Source of the DNA: Mesorhizobium sp. WSM4311
GTDB taxonomy: Bacteria > Pseudomonadota > Alphaproteobacteria > Rhizobiales > Rhizobiaceae
Length of the DNA: 64,000 nt
Direction of reading: 5' to 3'
NCBI RefSeq assembly: GCF_002295115.1
Contig: NZ_NSFV01000022.1
Coordinates: 1 to 64,000 of the forward strand
In this document: piece by piece, positions 45,109-54,487 of the stretch
How the letters are laid out: each line of letters begins with the position of its first letter
Numbering within the stretch: position 1 is the stretch's first letter
Made by a program: the position numbers and the translations under genes
The notes under the pieces: model-generated
What the model saw: the letters and a program-made list of their open reading frames with translations, nothing else
What the model was told of the DNA's origin: nothing
Databases searched by the model: none

Positions 45109-47415
45109 ATGTCCAGGATCGGCGCTTTGACGCGCGCCGCATGGCGATCGGCAACTCAGACGCTGGCCAAGGGTTCGAAAAGTTTACACCCGACGCTAGC
45201 GCCGGCCGATTTCAAGCGCGCACTTACGATCAACGATCGATATGGCGGGCTCACTGTCAATGTCCCCAAAATGCCTTTCTGGCTGACCGGGGGTGAAGCC
45301 TTCGTCTACCGCCGGACTAGCCACGGCGAGCAGCAGTTCATGCAGGTCGATGCTGCCACGGGTTTCAAGCGGCCCGCTTTCGATCAGGCGCGTCTGGCGG
45401 CAGCGCTAAACAAGGTGAGCCATGAGAGCTATCAAGCCGGCAATCTTCCGTTCGACCGTTTCGAACTGAGTGAGGATGGTCGCAGGCTCGACTTCCAGAT
45501 TGAAGACACCCGGTGGAGCTGCGACCTTGCAAGCTATGACTGTACCAGCACCACATTCGATGCAAGGAAAGGGGACCGTAGGGAGCTCAGCCACCGCTAC
45601 ACGCCGCCAGCGGAGAACAACCCCGACAAGAGCAACGCGTCGCCCGACGGCAAATGGATCGCCTATATCAAGAACTGCAACGTTTTCCTGCGCAGCGAGG
45701 ACGGATTGCAGGATGTTCCTCTGAGCCGGGACGGAGCCGAAGGCAATTGCTACGTCTTTTCGACGCTGAGCTGGTCGCCGGACTCGCGCCACCTCGCCGC
45801 TTACCTTGTTCGCCCCGGCTATAGGCGAGAGGTCCGCTACCTCAATTCTTCGACGGACCAGTTGGAGCGGGAATATTCAACAAAATTCTATCCCAGGCCG
45901 GGCGATGTCCTTCCGCTGCCCCAGCCAGTCCTGTTCGACATTGCCGGCCGGCGCCAGATCGTGATTGACGGTGCCCTCTTCTCGAACGTCTTCGAACTTT
46001 CCCCTCTCCGGTGGTGGGCGGACAGCCGCGGCTTCACTTTCGAATATAACCAGCGCGGGCATCAGCTTTATCGCCTGGTCGAGGTAGACGCCGCCTCGGG
46101 CCGCGGGCGCTCCCTGATCGATGAGACCAGCGAGACATTCGTTGATTATTTGCCGCTGGGGCATGGCCAGGAGGATGCCGGAAAAATCTTCCGTTACGAT
46201 GTCGATGACGGGAAGGAGATCATCTGGGCATCAGAGCGCGACGGGTATGAGCATTTGTATCTTTTCAACGGCCGGACAGGCGCGCTCGAAAACCAGATCA
46301 CGCGAGGTGAGTGGGTCGTCCGGAGGGTCAACCATGTCGATCCGGTCAAGCGTCAGATCTGGTTCGAGGCGAGCGGGATGAACTCGCAGGAGGACCCCTA
46401 TTGGGTCCATGCTTACCGCATCGGCTTTGACGGCAAGGGACTGACTGCACTGACGCCCGAACCGGCCAACCACCATATCGAGTTCTCGCCTGACAGGCGC
46501 TATTATGTCGATCTCTGGTCACGCATCGATCTGCCCCCGCGCATGGCACTCTACCGCGCCAGCGACAATGCCAAGCTCCAGCAGATCGAGACGGCCGACA
46601 TTTCTGAGCTCGTCGCCGCAGGCTGGCAGCCGCCGCTCAGTTTCCATTCCAAGGGGCGCGACGGCAAAACTGACATCTGGGGCGTGCTCCACCTGCCAGC
46701 CAACTTCGACCCGACGAAGAAATACCCGGTTGTGGAGAATATCTATGCTGGACCCCACGGCTCCTTCGTCCCAAAATCCTTCTCGCGGTGGACAGAGCCG
46801 CTCACGCAGCTGGGCTTCGTCGTTGCTCAGATCGACGGCATGGGCACCAACAACCGCTCCCGCGCCTTCCATGATGTTGCTTGGAAGAATCTGAAGGACG
46901 CAGGATTTCCCGATCGCATTCTGTGGCACAAGGCGGCGGCCGCGCAATATCCATGGTACGACATATCCAACGTCGGCATTTTTGGCGCATCCGCCGGCGG
47001 CCAGAGTGCAGTCAGCGCGCTGCTCTTTCACCCCGATTTCTACAAGGTCGCCGTCGCCAAAAACGGCTGCTTCGACAACAGGATAGACAAGACCTGGTGG
47101 AACGAACTTTGGATGGGGTGGCCGGTCGGCATTGAATATTCGCAATCCTCCGCCGTTGACAATGCTCACAGGCTGCAGGGCAAGCTGATGATCGCGGTCG
47201 GCGAAATGGATGATAATGTCGATCCGTTTTGCTCGTTCCAGCTTGCCGATCGACTCATCAAGGCAGGAAAAGATTTTGACATGGTCTACGTTCCTGGTGC
47301 CAATCACCATACTCTAGGCACCTACACCGAGCGCAAACTCCTAGACTTCTTCGTTCGCAACATTCTCGGTCAGACCCCGCCCGACTGGAACACCAAACCG
47401 ATCGAGCTGGAATAG
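45109..47415 (+). CDS. Prolyl oligopeptidase/DPP IV-type S9 serine peptidase
   Basis: A 768-residue peptidase. Residues ~90-500 form the DPP IV-type beta-propeller (KWIAYIKNCNVFLRSEDG, LSWSPDSRHLAAYLV, NQRGHQLYRLVEVDAASGRG in pieces). Residues ~510-760 are the alpha/beta-hydrolase domain with S628 in GIFGASAGGQS, D701 in VGEMDDNVDP, and H733 in PGANHHTLG. The nucleophile elbow has A where DPP IV enzymes usually have Y. No signal peptide is evident. Upstream NifA and sigma-54 elements suggest it is made in bacteroids. It might process peptides such as plant nodule peptides; that is speculation. Confidence 0.85.
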   Translation: MSRIGALTRAAWRSATQTLAKGSKSLHPTLAPADFKRALTINDRYGGLTVNVPKMPFWLTGGEAFVYRRTSHGEQQFMQVDAATGFKRPAFDQARLAAALNKVSHESYQAGNLPFDRFELSEDGRRLDFQIEDTRWSCDLASYDCTSTTFDARKGDRRELSHRYTPPAENNPDKSNASPDGKWIAYIKNCNVFLRSEDGLQDVPLSRDGAEGNCYVFSTLSWSPDSRHLAAYLVRPGYRREVRYLNSSTDQLEREYSTKFYPRPGDVLPLPQPVLFDIAGRRQIVIDGALFSNVFELSPLRWWADSRGFTFEYNQRGHQLYRLVEVDAASGRGRSLIDETSETFVDYLPLGHGQEDAGKIFRYDVDDGKEIIWASERDGYEHLYLFNGRTGALENQITRGEWVVRRVNHVDPVKRQIWFEASGMNSQEDPYWVHAYRIGFDGKGLTALTPEPANHHIEFSPDRRYYVDLWSRIDLPPRMALYRASDNAKLQQIETADISELVAAGWQPPLSFHSKGRDGKTDIWGVLHLPANFDPTKKYPVVENIYAGPHGSFVPKSFSRWTEPLTQLGFVVAQIDGMGTNNRSRAFHDVAWKNLKDAGFPDRILWHKAAAAQYPWYDISNVGIFGASAGGQSAVSALLFHPDFYKVAVAKNGCFDNRIDKTWWNELWMGWPVGIEYSQSSAVDNAHRLQGKLMIAVGEMDDNVDPFCSFQLADRLIKAGKDFDMVYVPGANHHTLGTYTERKLLDFFVRNILGQTPPDWNTKPIELE

Positions 47416-48078
47416 CTTGTGGCTCTTGCAATTGTTAGCTCGCCTTATCAGCTGTAATCAGGGCGAGGCGCGAGCAAATCTGCACCGAAGGACGATCGTG
47501 GAGTCTAGGACTTGCGCTGCGTATTGAGGATCGGCTCGCCGCGACGTTGGTCTGAGCAAACTGCTTGATAGGCACGCCTGCAGACCGCGTGTGTGCGATT
47601 GCAAGATCCCCTATCAGCCTGGTGTGAAGCGTTCAGGGGAAAAGCCGCACCCAACGCCGCTTCCGCTCGCCGTAACGCTACGGCGGTGCGGCCCACCGAT
47701 CCGCTCGACGAGCATTGGAACACATAGGTCCCCGAACGGACGATTGCCTTGGCAATAGAAGACCCTCGTCGGTCATCGCCGCTGTGGGTGGCAGCCCGTC
47801 GGTCTGGAGCTGCCACGATTCTCATCCTCGCGTCACATATGAGCTGAAGCTTTCCGGATCGGGTATCCAATCGGCATCCAGTTGCTCGGCGATATGGTTG
47901 AATTCTGCCCTCAGGACAAGAGTGAGTAGAGCAGCCCCGCTACGAAAATCCCATCCTGGTTCGTTTGACGCATCGACTATTCAGATTGATTGGCGTGATA
48001 CCCGGCGCGGCCGCAACACGCGAGGCCGTCAACCGCTGAGCAGAAAACCAGCCTTCGCCTTCCGCGGCGGCGGACCTC
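47416..48078. other. Intergenic region between the peptidase and effector genes
   Basis: Overlapping frames without recognisable domains. No RNA gene or terminator with a T-run was recognised. The tts box at 48079 marks the right border. Confidence 0.4.
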
Positions 48079-48106
48079 GTCAGCCTCTCGAAAGCTTGCC
48101 TGAGTA
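48079..48106 (+). promoter_or_regulatory. tts box (TtsI binding site)
   Basis: The 28-bp site contains GTCAGC, then TCGAAAGCT, then CC and a final GTA at the consensus spacing of rhizobial tts boxes. TtsI, induced by flavonoids through NodD, activates type III secretion genes from such sites. It lies 35 nt before the GTG at 48141. Confidence 0.85.
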
Positions 48107-48140
48107 GGTTGCTCATGTGATCTGTGGAAGTGAGGATAGC

Positions 48141-51100
48141 GTGCACCCGTACAAACTAGACATTCATCGTGGCAGCTTGGCTGCAGGTGCAGCACGCCGT
48201 ACCGCACGAGCAAGCGGACAGGCCGGCCAAGCCGGTTTTGAGCAGCACTTGGGCGAACTGCAGGCGGCGGACGAGTTGATGGGTGCGCTAGGCGAGGAGG
48301 TCCTCGTCAATGGCTCGCATGGTAAAGGTGAGTTGAGACCAACGAAGAGGCAGAGGATCCAAAGCAATCTGCAGCATGCTGTCACTGAGCGGCAACCAGG
48401 TGAGGTTGGCAACTCAGGCGCTCGCGTGATGATGCAACTCCCCACCGATCAGGTGGGTACATCGGAACGGGAGGCGCAACTTGTGATGCAGGGGGACGAG
48501 CACGAATACACCCCAGCACCGCATCTCGACGGGTCGATGCCCTCGACAGTGCAGCCGGATCGTCCAATTGTGGTCCCCGACGGTGCCGACAAGCGTCCTG
48601 TTTATTCCAACGATGCCACCGCCATCGAAGGGCTGAAGTCAGCACTCCTTGCGGGTAAAGCCAGGCCGGACACGGTCACTCGCAGCACAAATTCTCTTTT
48701 CGGCTTTAGTCGTTGGCTCTTTCAAAACAACAAGCCAGGGCTTGCTGCTCGGCTTTACCATCCGTCGCTGAGCCAGGATCTCGAGGAGTACGAGAGTAGG
48801 GGTGGTTCCTCCACCGTGGCTGGCGCACTGCGTCAATTGATGAAGTCGATGGGCGGAGCCGGCCCGATTGTGGGTCGCGCTGTCCTGAACCCCCATCCTG
48901 ACGACGCCGCGCTCACCAGACATTTCAGATCCGCGAGCGGCTACGCAACTGCTCTTAACCATTTCAGTCATTACCTACGTCAAAATGACAAGCTCGGAAT
49001 TGCGGGTCGCATTTACGATAAATCGCTGGATAAAGATGTTGAGAGCTACAAGGCCGCCTCCTCTAATGGTGGAGCTCCGATCGAATCTGCGCTGGTTTAT
49101 CTCCGCAAGAACCCGCCGCGCGTTATACTCGGGAATCATCTGGAAAACGCGGTCAGCATGGAGGCTCGTCCCCGTGGCGACGCTGCTCAGCATACCGCAC
49201 CACAGCAGGGATTCGATTGGCCAGAGGAGCTCCTGCCGGTAGGTTATAAGGAGGGCACCGATCTACCATTGTCTCTCGCCCCAACCGCGCACCAACACCA
49301 AGCGCCCGACTTTGGAGAGGCCGTCCCTCACTTGAACTGGCGCCACGGCGACCAGGGCGCCCCGGAGGAGCTGGTAGCTGCACGGGACAGGAGCAGCCCG
49401 CTGCCAAGCGAGGCGGTGCCACATAAATCTGGACGGGGACTCGCTACGCAGCCCAGATTGTGGGCGGAGAAATCCGCCTCGCCAGAGCTCTTTCGACGGC
49501 GGGCGGAGCAGGCTCTGCCGGCGTCCGCCAGAGGTGTGGAGACATCCTCCGCGGTTGATGAAGCCGCGCAGGCCGCTCGCCAAGCTTTGGCTTGGTTGCA
49601 GCAGGAGATGGAGGGGATCGAACCGATGCAGGATCCTCATGAGGTGGCTACACCGGAATGTGAGGCGCAGCTCGTCAGGCAGAGGGATGAGCACGAATCC
49701 ACCCCAGCACCGCATCCCGGAGGTGGTGGGTCGATGCCCTCGACAGTGCAGCCGGATCGTCCAATTGTAGTCCCCGACGGTGCCGACAAGCGTCCTGTCT
49801 ATTCCAACGATGCGACCGCTATCGAAGGGCTGAGGGCAGCATTCCACGCGGGTAAGGCCAAAGCGAACACGGTCACTTACAATGTAAATTCTCTTTTCGG
49901 CTTTAGTCGGTGGCTCCTTCAAAACAACAAGCCAGGGTTTGCTGCTCGGCTTTACCATTCGTCGCTGGATCAGGATCTCAAGGAGTACGAGAGTACGGGT
50001 GGTTCCTCCACCGTGGCTGGCGCACTGCGTTACCTCAAGAAGTCGACAGGCGGAGCCCCGATTATGGCTCGCCCTGTCGTGATCCCCTATCCTGACGATG
50101 CCGAGCTCATTAGAAATTACAGAGCCGCTTCGACCAAGGAGTACCTGGCAGCGCCTGCGACCGGACGGAATCCAGATACCGTGGGCGGCTATACAAATTT
50201 TCTTAGACATTTTAGTCAGTACCTGCGTCAAAATAACAAGCTTGGGATTGCGGCTCGGATTCACGACAAATCGCTGGATAAAGATGTTGAGAGCTTCAAG
50301 GCTGTCTCCTATGGTAATAGGCTAAGTATCAGTTCTGCATTGGCTCACCTCCGGGATATCCTGCCGCGCATTGTGCTCGGGCGCGAAACTGTCCTTTCTG
50401 CTCATCCGGCAGACGCAGTCACCAGGCGCGTTGGGGCCGCTGCTGAAGCTGGGCCAGCGGCACCGGCAAGAGCTCCCCAACCCGCCTCGCCAGCAACCGC
50501 TAGGCTGCCAGGCACCTACCGCGGCCTTCCACTGGTTGATGTGACCACACTGACTACCAGTTCCTCTGGGGCTCAGATCGGGGCGCTCGATCCGACAGCC
50601 CCGTCCAACGTTGCAACGGGGCGGGTGCTCGGCGCCGCCGAATGGCTGAGCGACGCCCATATCCAGAGAGATTACAATTTGCTGGAGGGGCAACTGCAGG
50701 GGATCAATCCGGCGCTCGCTGCCCGGACTCGGCTGGTGGATCCTTCCGTATCCCATCTACTGCGACACACGTCGCCGCAAGACGCTCGAGGCATATTGCA
50801 GTCCATCTATAATCAAAACAACGCCACAGCCGACTTCCTGTTCTTGCCAGTGAATAATGGCACGGCTACTAGCCCCGGCACCCATTGGTCGCTGCTGCTC
50901 GTTGATCGCCGCGACCCGGAAAGGCGGTTCGCCTATCACTACGACTCCCTCCAGCGAGAGGGATATAACGACGTGCCTGCAAAACAGCTCGCAGGACTGC
51001 TGAATGCCACCTTGGCGCCAGCCCCCATGGCCAGACAGACGAACCATTATGATTGCGGCGTATTTGTCCTGGAGGGCACGTGGGCGCTGGTTGAACGATT

Positions 51101-51713
51101 GGTGAAAGGGCAGCGGCCAGACCACGAGCCGCTGCCCCTCGACAACCTCGTTGCCGATCGGCAGGCGCTGCAAGACCGGCTAAGGAGGCGCTTGCCGCAC
51201 GAGGAAGAGCCGCGGCAGCTGCTGGAGGATGAACCCGCCTCCCCACCGATGATGGCATTCGAGCCAGGGGAACTGCGGCAACTGTTGGAAGACGAGCCTG
51301 CCTCCCCACCAATGATGGCGTTCGAGCCAGGGGAACTGCGGCAACTGTTGGAGGACGAACCTGCCTCCCCACCAATGATGGCGTTCGAGCCAGGGGAACT
51401 GCGGCAACTGTTGGAGGACGAGCCTGCCTCCCCACCAATGATGGCGTTCGAGCCAGGGGAACTGCGGCAGCTGTTGGAGGATGAACCCGCCTCCCCACCG
51501 ATGATGGCGTTCGAGCCAGGGGAACTGCGGCAACTGTTGGAGGATGAACCCGCTTCCCCACCGATGATGGCGTTCGAGCCAGGGGAACTGCGGCAACTGT
51601 TGGAAGACGAGCCTGCCTCCACTTGGGCACAAATCAATTCGACCCCACATGCGCGAGCGGACGGTGTTCATCAGCCAGCCCAGGCGCCGTGGCTCCCTGA
51701 ACGCAGAAGATAA
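48141..51713 (+). CDS. Type III effector with C-terminal C48 (ULP1/SUMO protease-like) domain
   Basis: About 1190 residues, resembling the NopD/XopD-like effectors of rhizobia. Starts at GTG 48141 (preceded by GAGG) or GTG 48117; the tts box is close, so the true start could be further in. The middle carries four related ~90-residue modules around 48690, 48955, 49885 and 50205, each with F/LxxFSxxLxxNxKxGxAARxY/H. The C48 domain is at ~50500-51180 with H915 in GTHWSLLLVD, D935 in YHYDSL, Q966 in RQTNHYDCG, and C972. This would remove SUMO from plant nuclear proteins. A tandem-repeat tail follows. No internal stop is seen. Confidence 0.88.
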   Translation: MHPYKLDIHRGSLAAGAARRTARASGQAGQAGFEQHLGELQAADELMGALGEEVLVNGSHGKGELRPTKRQRIQSNLQHAVTERQPGEVGNSGARVMMQLPTDQVGTSEREAQLVMQGDEHEYTPAPHLDGSMPSTVQPDRPIVVPDGADKRPVYSNDATAIEGLKSALLAGKARPDTVTRSTNSLFGFSRWLFQNNKPGLAARLYHPSLSQDLEEYESRGGSSTVAGALRQLMKSMGGAGPIVGRAVLNPHPDDAALTRHFRSASGYATALNHFSHYLRQNDKLGIAGRIYDKSLDKDVESYKAASSNGGAPIESALVYLRKNPPRVILGNHLENAVSMEARPRGDAAQHTAPQQGFDWPEELLPVGYKEGTDLPLSLAPTAHQHQAPDFGEAVPHLNWRHGDQGAPEELVAARDRSSPLPSEAVPHKSGRGLATQPRLWAEKSASPELFRRRAEQALPASARGVETSSAVDEAAQAARQALAWLQQEMEGIEPMQDPHEVATPECEAQLVRQRDEHESTPAPHPGGGGSMPSTVQPDRPIVVPDGADKRPVYSNDATAIEGLRAAFHAGKAKANTVTYNVNSLFGFSRWLLQNNKPGFAARLYHSSLDQDLKEYESTGGSSTVAGALRYLKKSTGGAPIMARPVVIPYPDDAELIRNYRAASTKEYLAAPATGRNPDTVGGYTNFLRHFSQYLRQNNKLGIAARIHDKSLDKDVESFKAVSYGNRLSISSALAHLRDILPRIVLGRETVLSAHPADAVTRRVGAAAEAGPAAPARAPQPASPATARLPGTYRGLPLVDVTTLTTSSSGAQIGALDPTAPSNVATGRVLGAAEWLSDAHIQRDYNLLEGQLQGINPALAARTRLVDPSVSHLLRHTSPQDARGILQSIYNQNNATADFLFLPVNNGTATSPGTHWSLLLVDRRDPERRFAYHYDSLQREGYNDVPAKQLAGLLNATLAPAPMARQTNHYDCGVFVLEGTWALVERLVKGQRPDHEPLPLDNLVADRQALQDRLRRRLPHEEEPRQLLEDEPASPPMMAFEPGELRQLLEDEPASPPMMAFEPGELRQLLEDEPASPPMMAFEPGELRQLLEDEPASPPMMAFEPGELRQLLEDEPASPPMMAFEPGELRQLLEDEPASPPMMAFEPGELRQLLEDEPASTWAQINSTPHARADGVHQPAQAPWLPERRR
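51213..51622 (+). repeat. 63-bp tandem repeats in the effector tail
   Basis: Six full 63-bp units and a partial seventh encode a 21-residue repeat with RQLLEDEPASPP followed by MMAFEPGEL. Units differ by only a few silent changes (for example GAGGATGAACC versus GAAGACGAGCC), a sign of recent unequal exchange. The unit contains LRQLL and acidic/proline segments. Confidence 0.95.
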
Positions 51714-51932
51714 CTTTGCGGAGGAGCGGTCACGCAACTGTCGGCGGCGCCGGGCCTCAGGGTGAATGGAAAGGATGGAGTGGCGGATGGTGTCGCGTGA
51801 AGGCGCAACACGCGTGCTGACCGACCTGCATACGTAGGAAGTCGTTCATTGCTCCCAAATCGTATGTGAGGAACATTCCTGTCCCGGCTGCGCCGCGCGA
51901 TGCTAGGTCGCGTTGTTCAGCGGGCCAAGCCG

Positions 51933-53957
51933 ATGACACCTACGAAGCTACTGATCGGGCAGATCGCCGTTGTGTGCGCAATTGTCATTATCGGCGTATG
52001 GACGGCAACCCAATGGTGCGCTCAAATGCTGACCTACCAGACGCCTCTCGGCGCACCATGGTTTCTCTTCGCCGGCTGGCCAATCTACAAGCCGTGGAAG
52101 CTGTTTGAATGGTGGTTCCACTTCGATGCTTATGCGCCGGAGGTCTTCGACAAAGCCGGTACGCTTGCAGGCGCCAGCGGATTCCTGGGTTGTGCCGCCG
52201 CAATCGCTGGCTCGCTTTTGCGCGCGCGACAGCGCGGGTCGGTTACGACCTATGGGTCTTCACGGTGGGCCACGACTCATGAGGTCGAGACGGCAGGGTT
52301 GTTACGGCCGGCGGGCGTTTTCCTCGGTAGGCTGAACGATCGCTATCTGCGCCATGACGGCCCGGAGCACGTCATGGCATTTGCGCCGACGCGTTCGGGC
52401 AAGGGCGTGGGGCTGGTTGTTCCAACGCTACTTTCCTGGACCGGGTCTGCCATCATTCATGATATAAAAGGCGAAAATTGGCAGTTGACCTCCGGCTGGC
52501 GGTCGAAATTCTCGTACTGCCTTCTGTTCAATCCGACCGACCCGAGATCGGCACGCTACAACCCGCTGCTGGAGGTGCGCAAAGGCCCAGATGAGATCCG
52601 GGACGTTCAAAACATCGCCGACATCCTCGTCGATCCCGAGGGCGCGCTGGAGCGACGGAACCACTGGGAGAAGACCAGCCATTCACTCCTAGTTGGCGCC
52701 ATTTTGCACGTGCTCTACGCTGAAGAGGACAAGACGCTGGCCCGCGTCGCCACCTTCCTGTCGGACCCGCAACGCTCGTTTGCCGCAACGCTACGGCGGA
52801 TGATGACGACAAACCATCTCGGGACGGGGCATAACCCTCAGGTCCATCCCGTAGTGGCCTCGGCGGCTCGCGAACTCCTGAACAAGTCGGAAAACGAGCG
52901 CTCAGGCGTCCTCTCGACCGCCATGTCCTTTCTCGGGCTTTATCGTGATCCAACGGTCGCGGCGGCCACTTCGTCCTGCGACTGGCGCATCGCTGACCTA
53001 GTGGATGGAGAGCGACCGCTGTCGCTCTATCTGGTCGTGCCGCCTTCGGATATCTCGCGCACCAAGCCTTTTGTGCGACTGATCTTGAACCAGATCGGCA
53101 GGCGGTTGACGGAGCGTCTGGAGGGGGACCCGAAGAAGAGCCGTAAGCATCAGCTGCTCATGATGCTGGACGAGTTTCCGGCGCTCGGTCGCCTCGACTT
53201 CTTCGAAACGGCGCTCGCCTTCATGGCAGGTTATGGCATTCGCTCCTATCTGATCGCACAATCTTTGAACCAGGTTTCAAAGGCCTATGGCGAGAACAAT
53301 GCTATTCTCGACAATTGCCACGTGCGAATTGCCTTTTCCTCCAATGACGAACGCACGGCCAAGCGCATCTCGGATGCCCTCGGCACCGCAACCGAACTTA
53401 GGTCGATGCGCAACTATGCGGGCCATCGGCTTGCGCCCTGGCTTTCACATGTCATGGTGAGCCGCCAGGAAACCGCGCGCCCGCTCCTGACGCCAGGCGA
53501 GGTGATGCAATTGCCGCCGTCAGACGAATTGGTCCTGGTTTCTGGGTTGCCGCCGATCCGCGCCAAGAAGCTGCGCTATTATCAGGATCAGAATTTCACA
53601 GATCGGGTGCTGCCTGCGCCGGTGCTGCACGACGGACCCTATGCGGACTGCCCTGCATCACGCCCGGACGGCTGGACTGGACAAGTGTGCAGCGTCGATA
53701 GCCGACTTGCTGCGGACGAGGAAAGCGCCGACGCGCCAGTTGAAGACGAGGGAGGCGTTCAGCAGCAACGCCATCCAAGCCTGCCCGAAGAAGACGTTGT
53801 TGTCTCTCAAGAGCCCGATCAGGCCGATCTGTACAAGCCCGCAGACGATGACAGCGAAGCGCTCGCGGACAAGCGTGTCATGGATCGGATTTCCACTGCG
53901 GCCCGCGTCTACGGTATCAACGAGGGCAGGGGCGACGATGTCATTCCCGGCTTCTGA
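51933..53957 (+). CDS. traG: TraG, type IV coupling protein (VirD4-like)
   Basis: A 674-residue inner-membrane ATPase linking the relaxosome to the Trb channel. Two N-terminal membrane segments (IGQIAVVCAIVIIGVW and around residue 80, GASGFLGCAAAIAGSLL) precede the ATPase. It has Walker A APTRSGKGVGL, Walker B LLMMLDEFPALG, and IAQSLNQVSKAYG. ATG at 51933 (MTPTKLLIGQ) matches known TraG starts; an ATG at 51900 is also open. It follows the effector by ~220 bp and heads the transfer operon on this strand. Confidence 0.93.
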   Translation: MTPTKLLIGQIAVVCAIVIIGVWTATQWCAQMLTYQTPLGAPWFLFAGWPIYKPWKLFEWWFHFDAYAPEVFDKAGTLAGASGFLGCAAAIAGSLLRARQRGSVTTYGSSRWATTHEVETAGLLRPAGVFLGRLNDRYLRHDGPEHVMAFAPTRSGKGVGLVVPTLLSWTGSAIIHDIKGENWQLTSGWRSKFSYCLLFNPTDPRSARYNPLLEVRKGPDEIRDVQNIADILVDPEGALERRNHWEKTSHSLLVGAILHVLYAEEDKTLARVATFLSDPQRSFAATLRRMMTTNHLGTGHNPQVHPVVASAARELLNKSENERSGVLSTAMSFLGLYRDPTVAAATSSCDWRIADLVDGERPLSLYLVVPPSDISRTKPFVRLILNQIGRRLTERLEGDPKKSRKHQLLMMLDEFPALGRLDFFETALAFMAGYGIRSYLIAQSLNQVSKAYGENNAILDNCHVRIAFSSNDERTAKRISDALGTATELRSMRNYAGHRLAPWLSHVMVSRQETARPLLTPGEVMQLPPSDELVLVSGLPPIRAKKLRYYQDQNFTDRVLPAPVLHDGPYADCPASRPDGWTGQVCSVDSRLAADEESADAPVEDEGGVQQQRHPSLPEEDVVVSQEPDQADLYKPADDDSEALADKRVMDRISTAARVYGINEGRGDDVIPGF

Positions 53958-54073
53958 AGTCCGCTGAGTTGCAGAGCGCACCTCAGCGTAGATAACGGCC
54001 ATAAGCAATTTTGAGCGTCTGGCCGATGCTTCTCCCGTCGCCGGCGCAACGCCGGGCCGTCGGAACGATCCGC

Positions 54074-54487
54074 ATGAAGCCGCACCGCATTCGCCATCAG
54101 TTTCTGCTTGAGCCGGAGCTCAGCGAGAAACTGGACAACCTCAGTCGCGATCCGTCAACGACCAAATCAGCGATCGTGGGGAAGGCGATCGAGGCGTTCA
54201 TCGAGCGGCGTGGCGAGAGCGAGTTCGATCGGCGCTACGGCGTAAGGCTTGACCGGCTCTCCCGCGATCTTGCCCACGTCAGGCGCGATTCCGAGGTGAT
54301 CCTGGAGAGCCTGGCGCTCTTCATCCGCTTTTCGATCACCCTTCACGCCCACACGCCGGTCCCGGATCGGGCAACGCAGGCTATTGCCCAAGAGCGTTTC
54401 GAGAAATTCGTTGAGAAGGTCGGCCGCCAGATCGCTTCCGGCAAAAAGTCGCTTAGCAAAGACAATGGTGGGGGAGGGGAAGGATGA
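54074..54487 (+). CDS. Ribbon-helix-helix (CopG-like) protein
   Basis: About 137 residues from the ATG at 54074 (MKPHRIRHQFLL). The N-terminal segment RHQFLLEPELSEKLDNLSRD and KSAIVGKAIEAFIERRG forms an RHH DNA-binding pattern. The rest is helical and charged, with an LALFIRFSITLHA stretch. Such genes commonly sit between traG and trbB in rhizobial elements and may regulate the trb operon. It overlaps trbB by 4 nt. Confidence 0.8.
   Translation: MKPHRIRHQFLLEPELSEKLDNLSRDPSTTKSAIVGKAIEAFIERRGESEFDRRYGVRLDRLSRDLAHVRRDSEVILESLALFIRFSITLHAHTPVPDRATQAIAQERFEKFVEKVGRQIASGKKSLSKDNGGGGEG

Noticed and set aside
44838..45296. Short frame in the leader of the S9 peptidase gene
   Set aside because: It overlaps the peptidase start in another frame and has no recognisable domain; only an AGGACC-like site supports it.
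51213..51622. Possible CRISPR-like repeat array
   Set aside because: Repeats are contiguous, in frame and coding, with no spacers between them.
50869..51737. Minus-strand repetitive frames over the 63-bp repeats
   Set aside because: Because the unit length is a multiple of three, the repeats are open in other frames too; the plus-strand frame continues the C48 domain.
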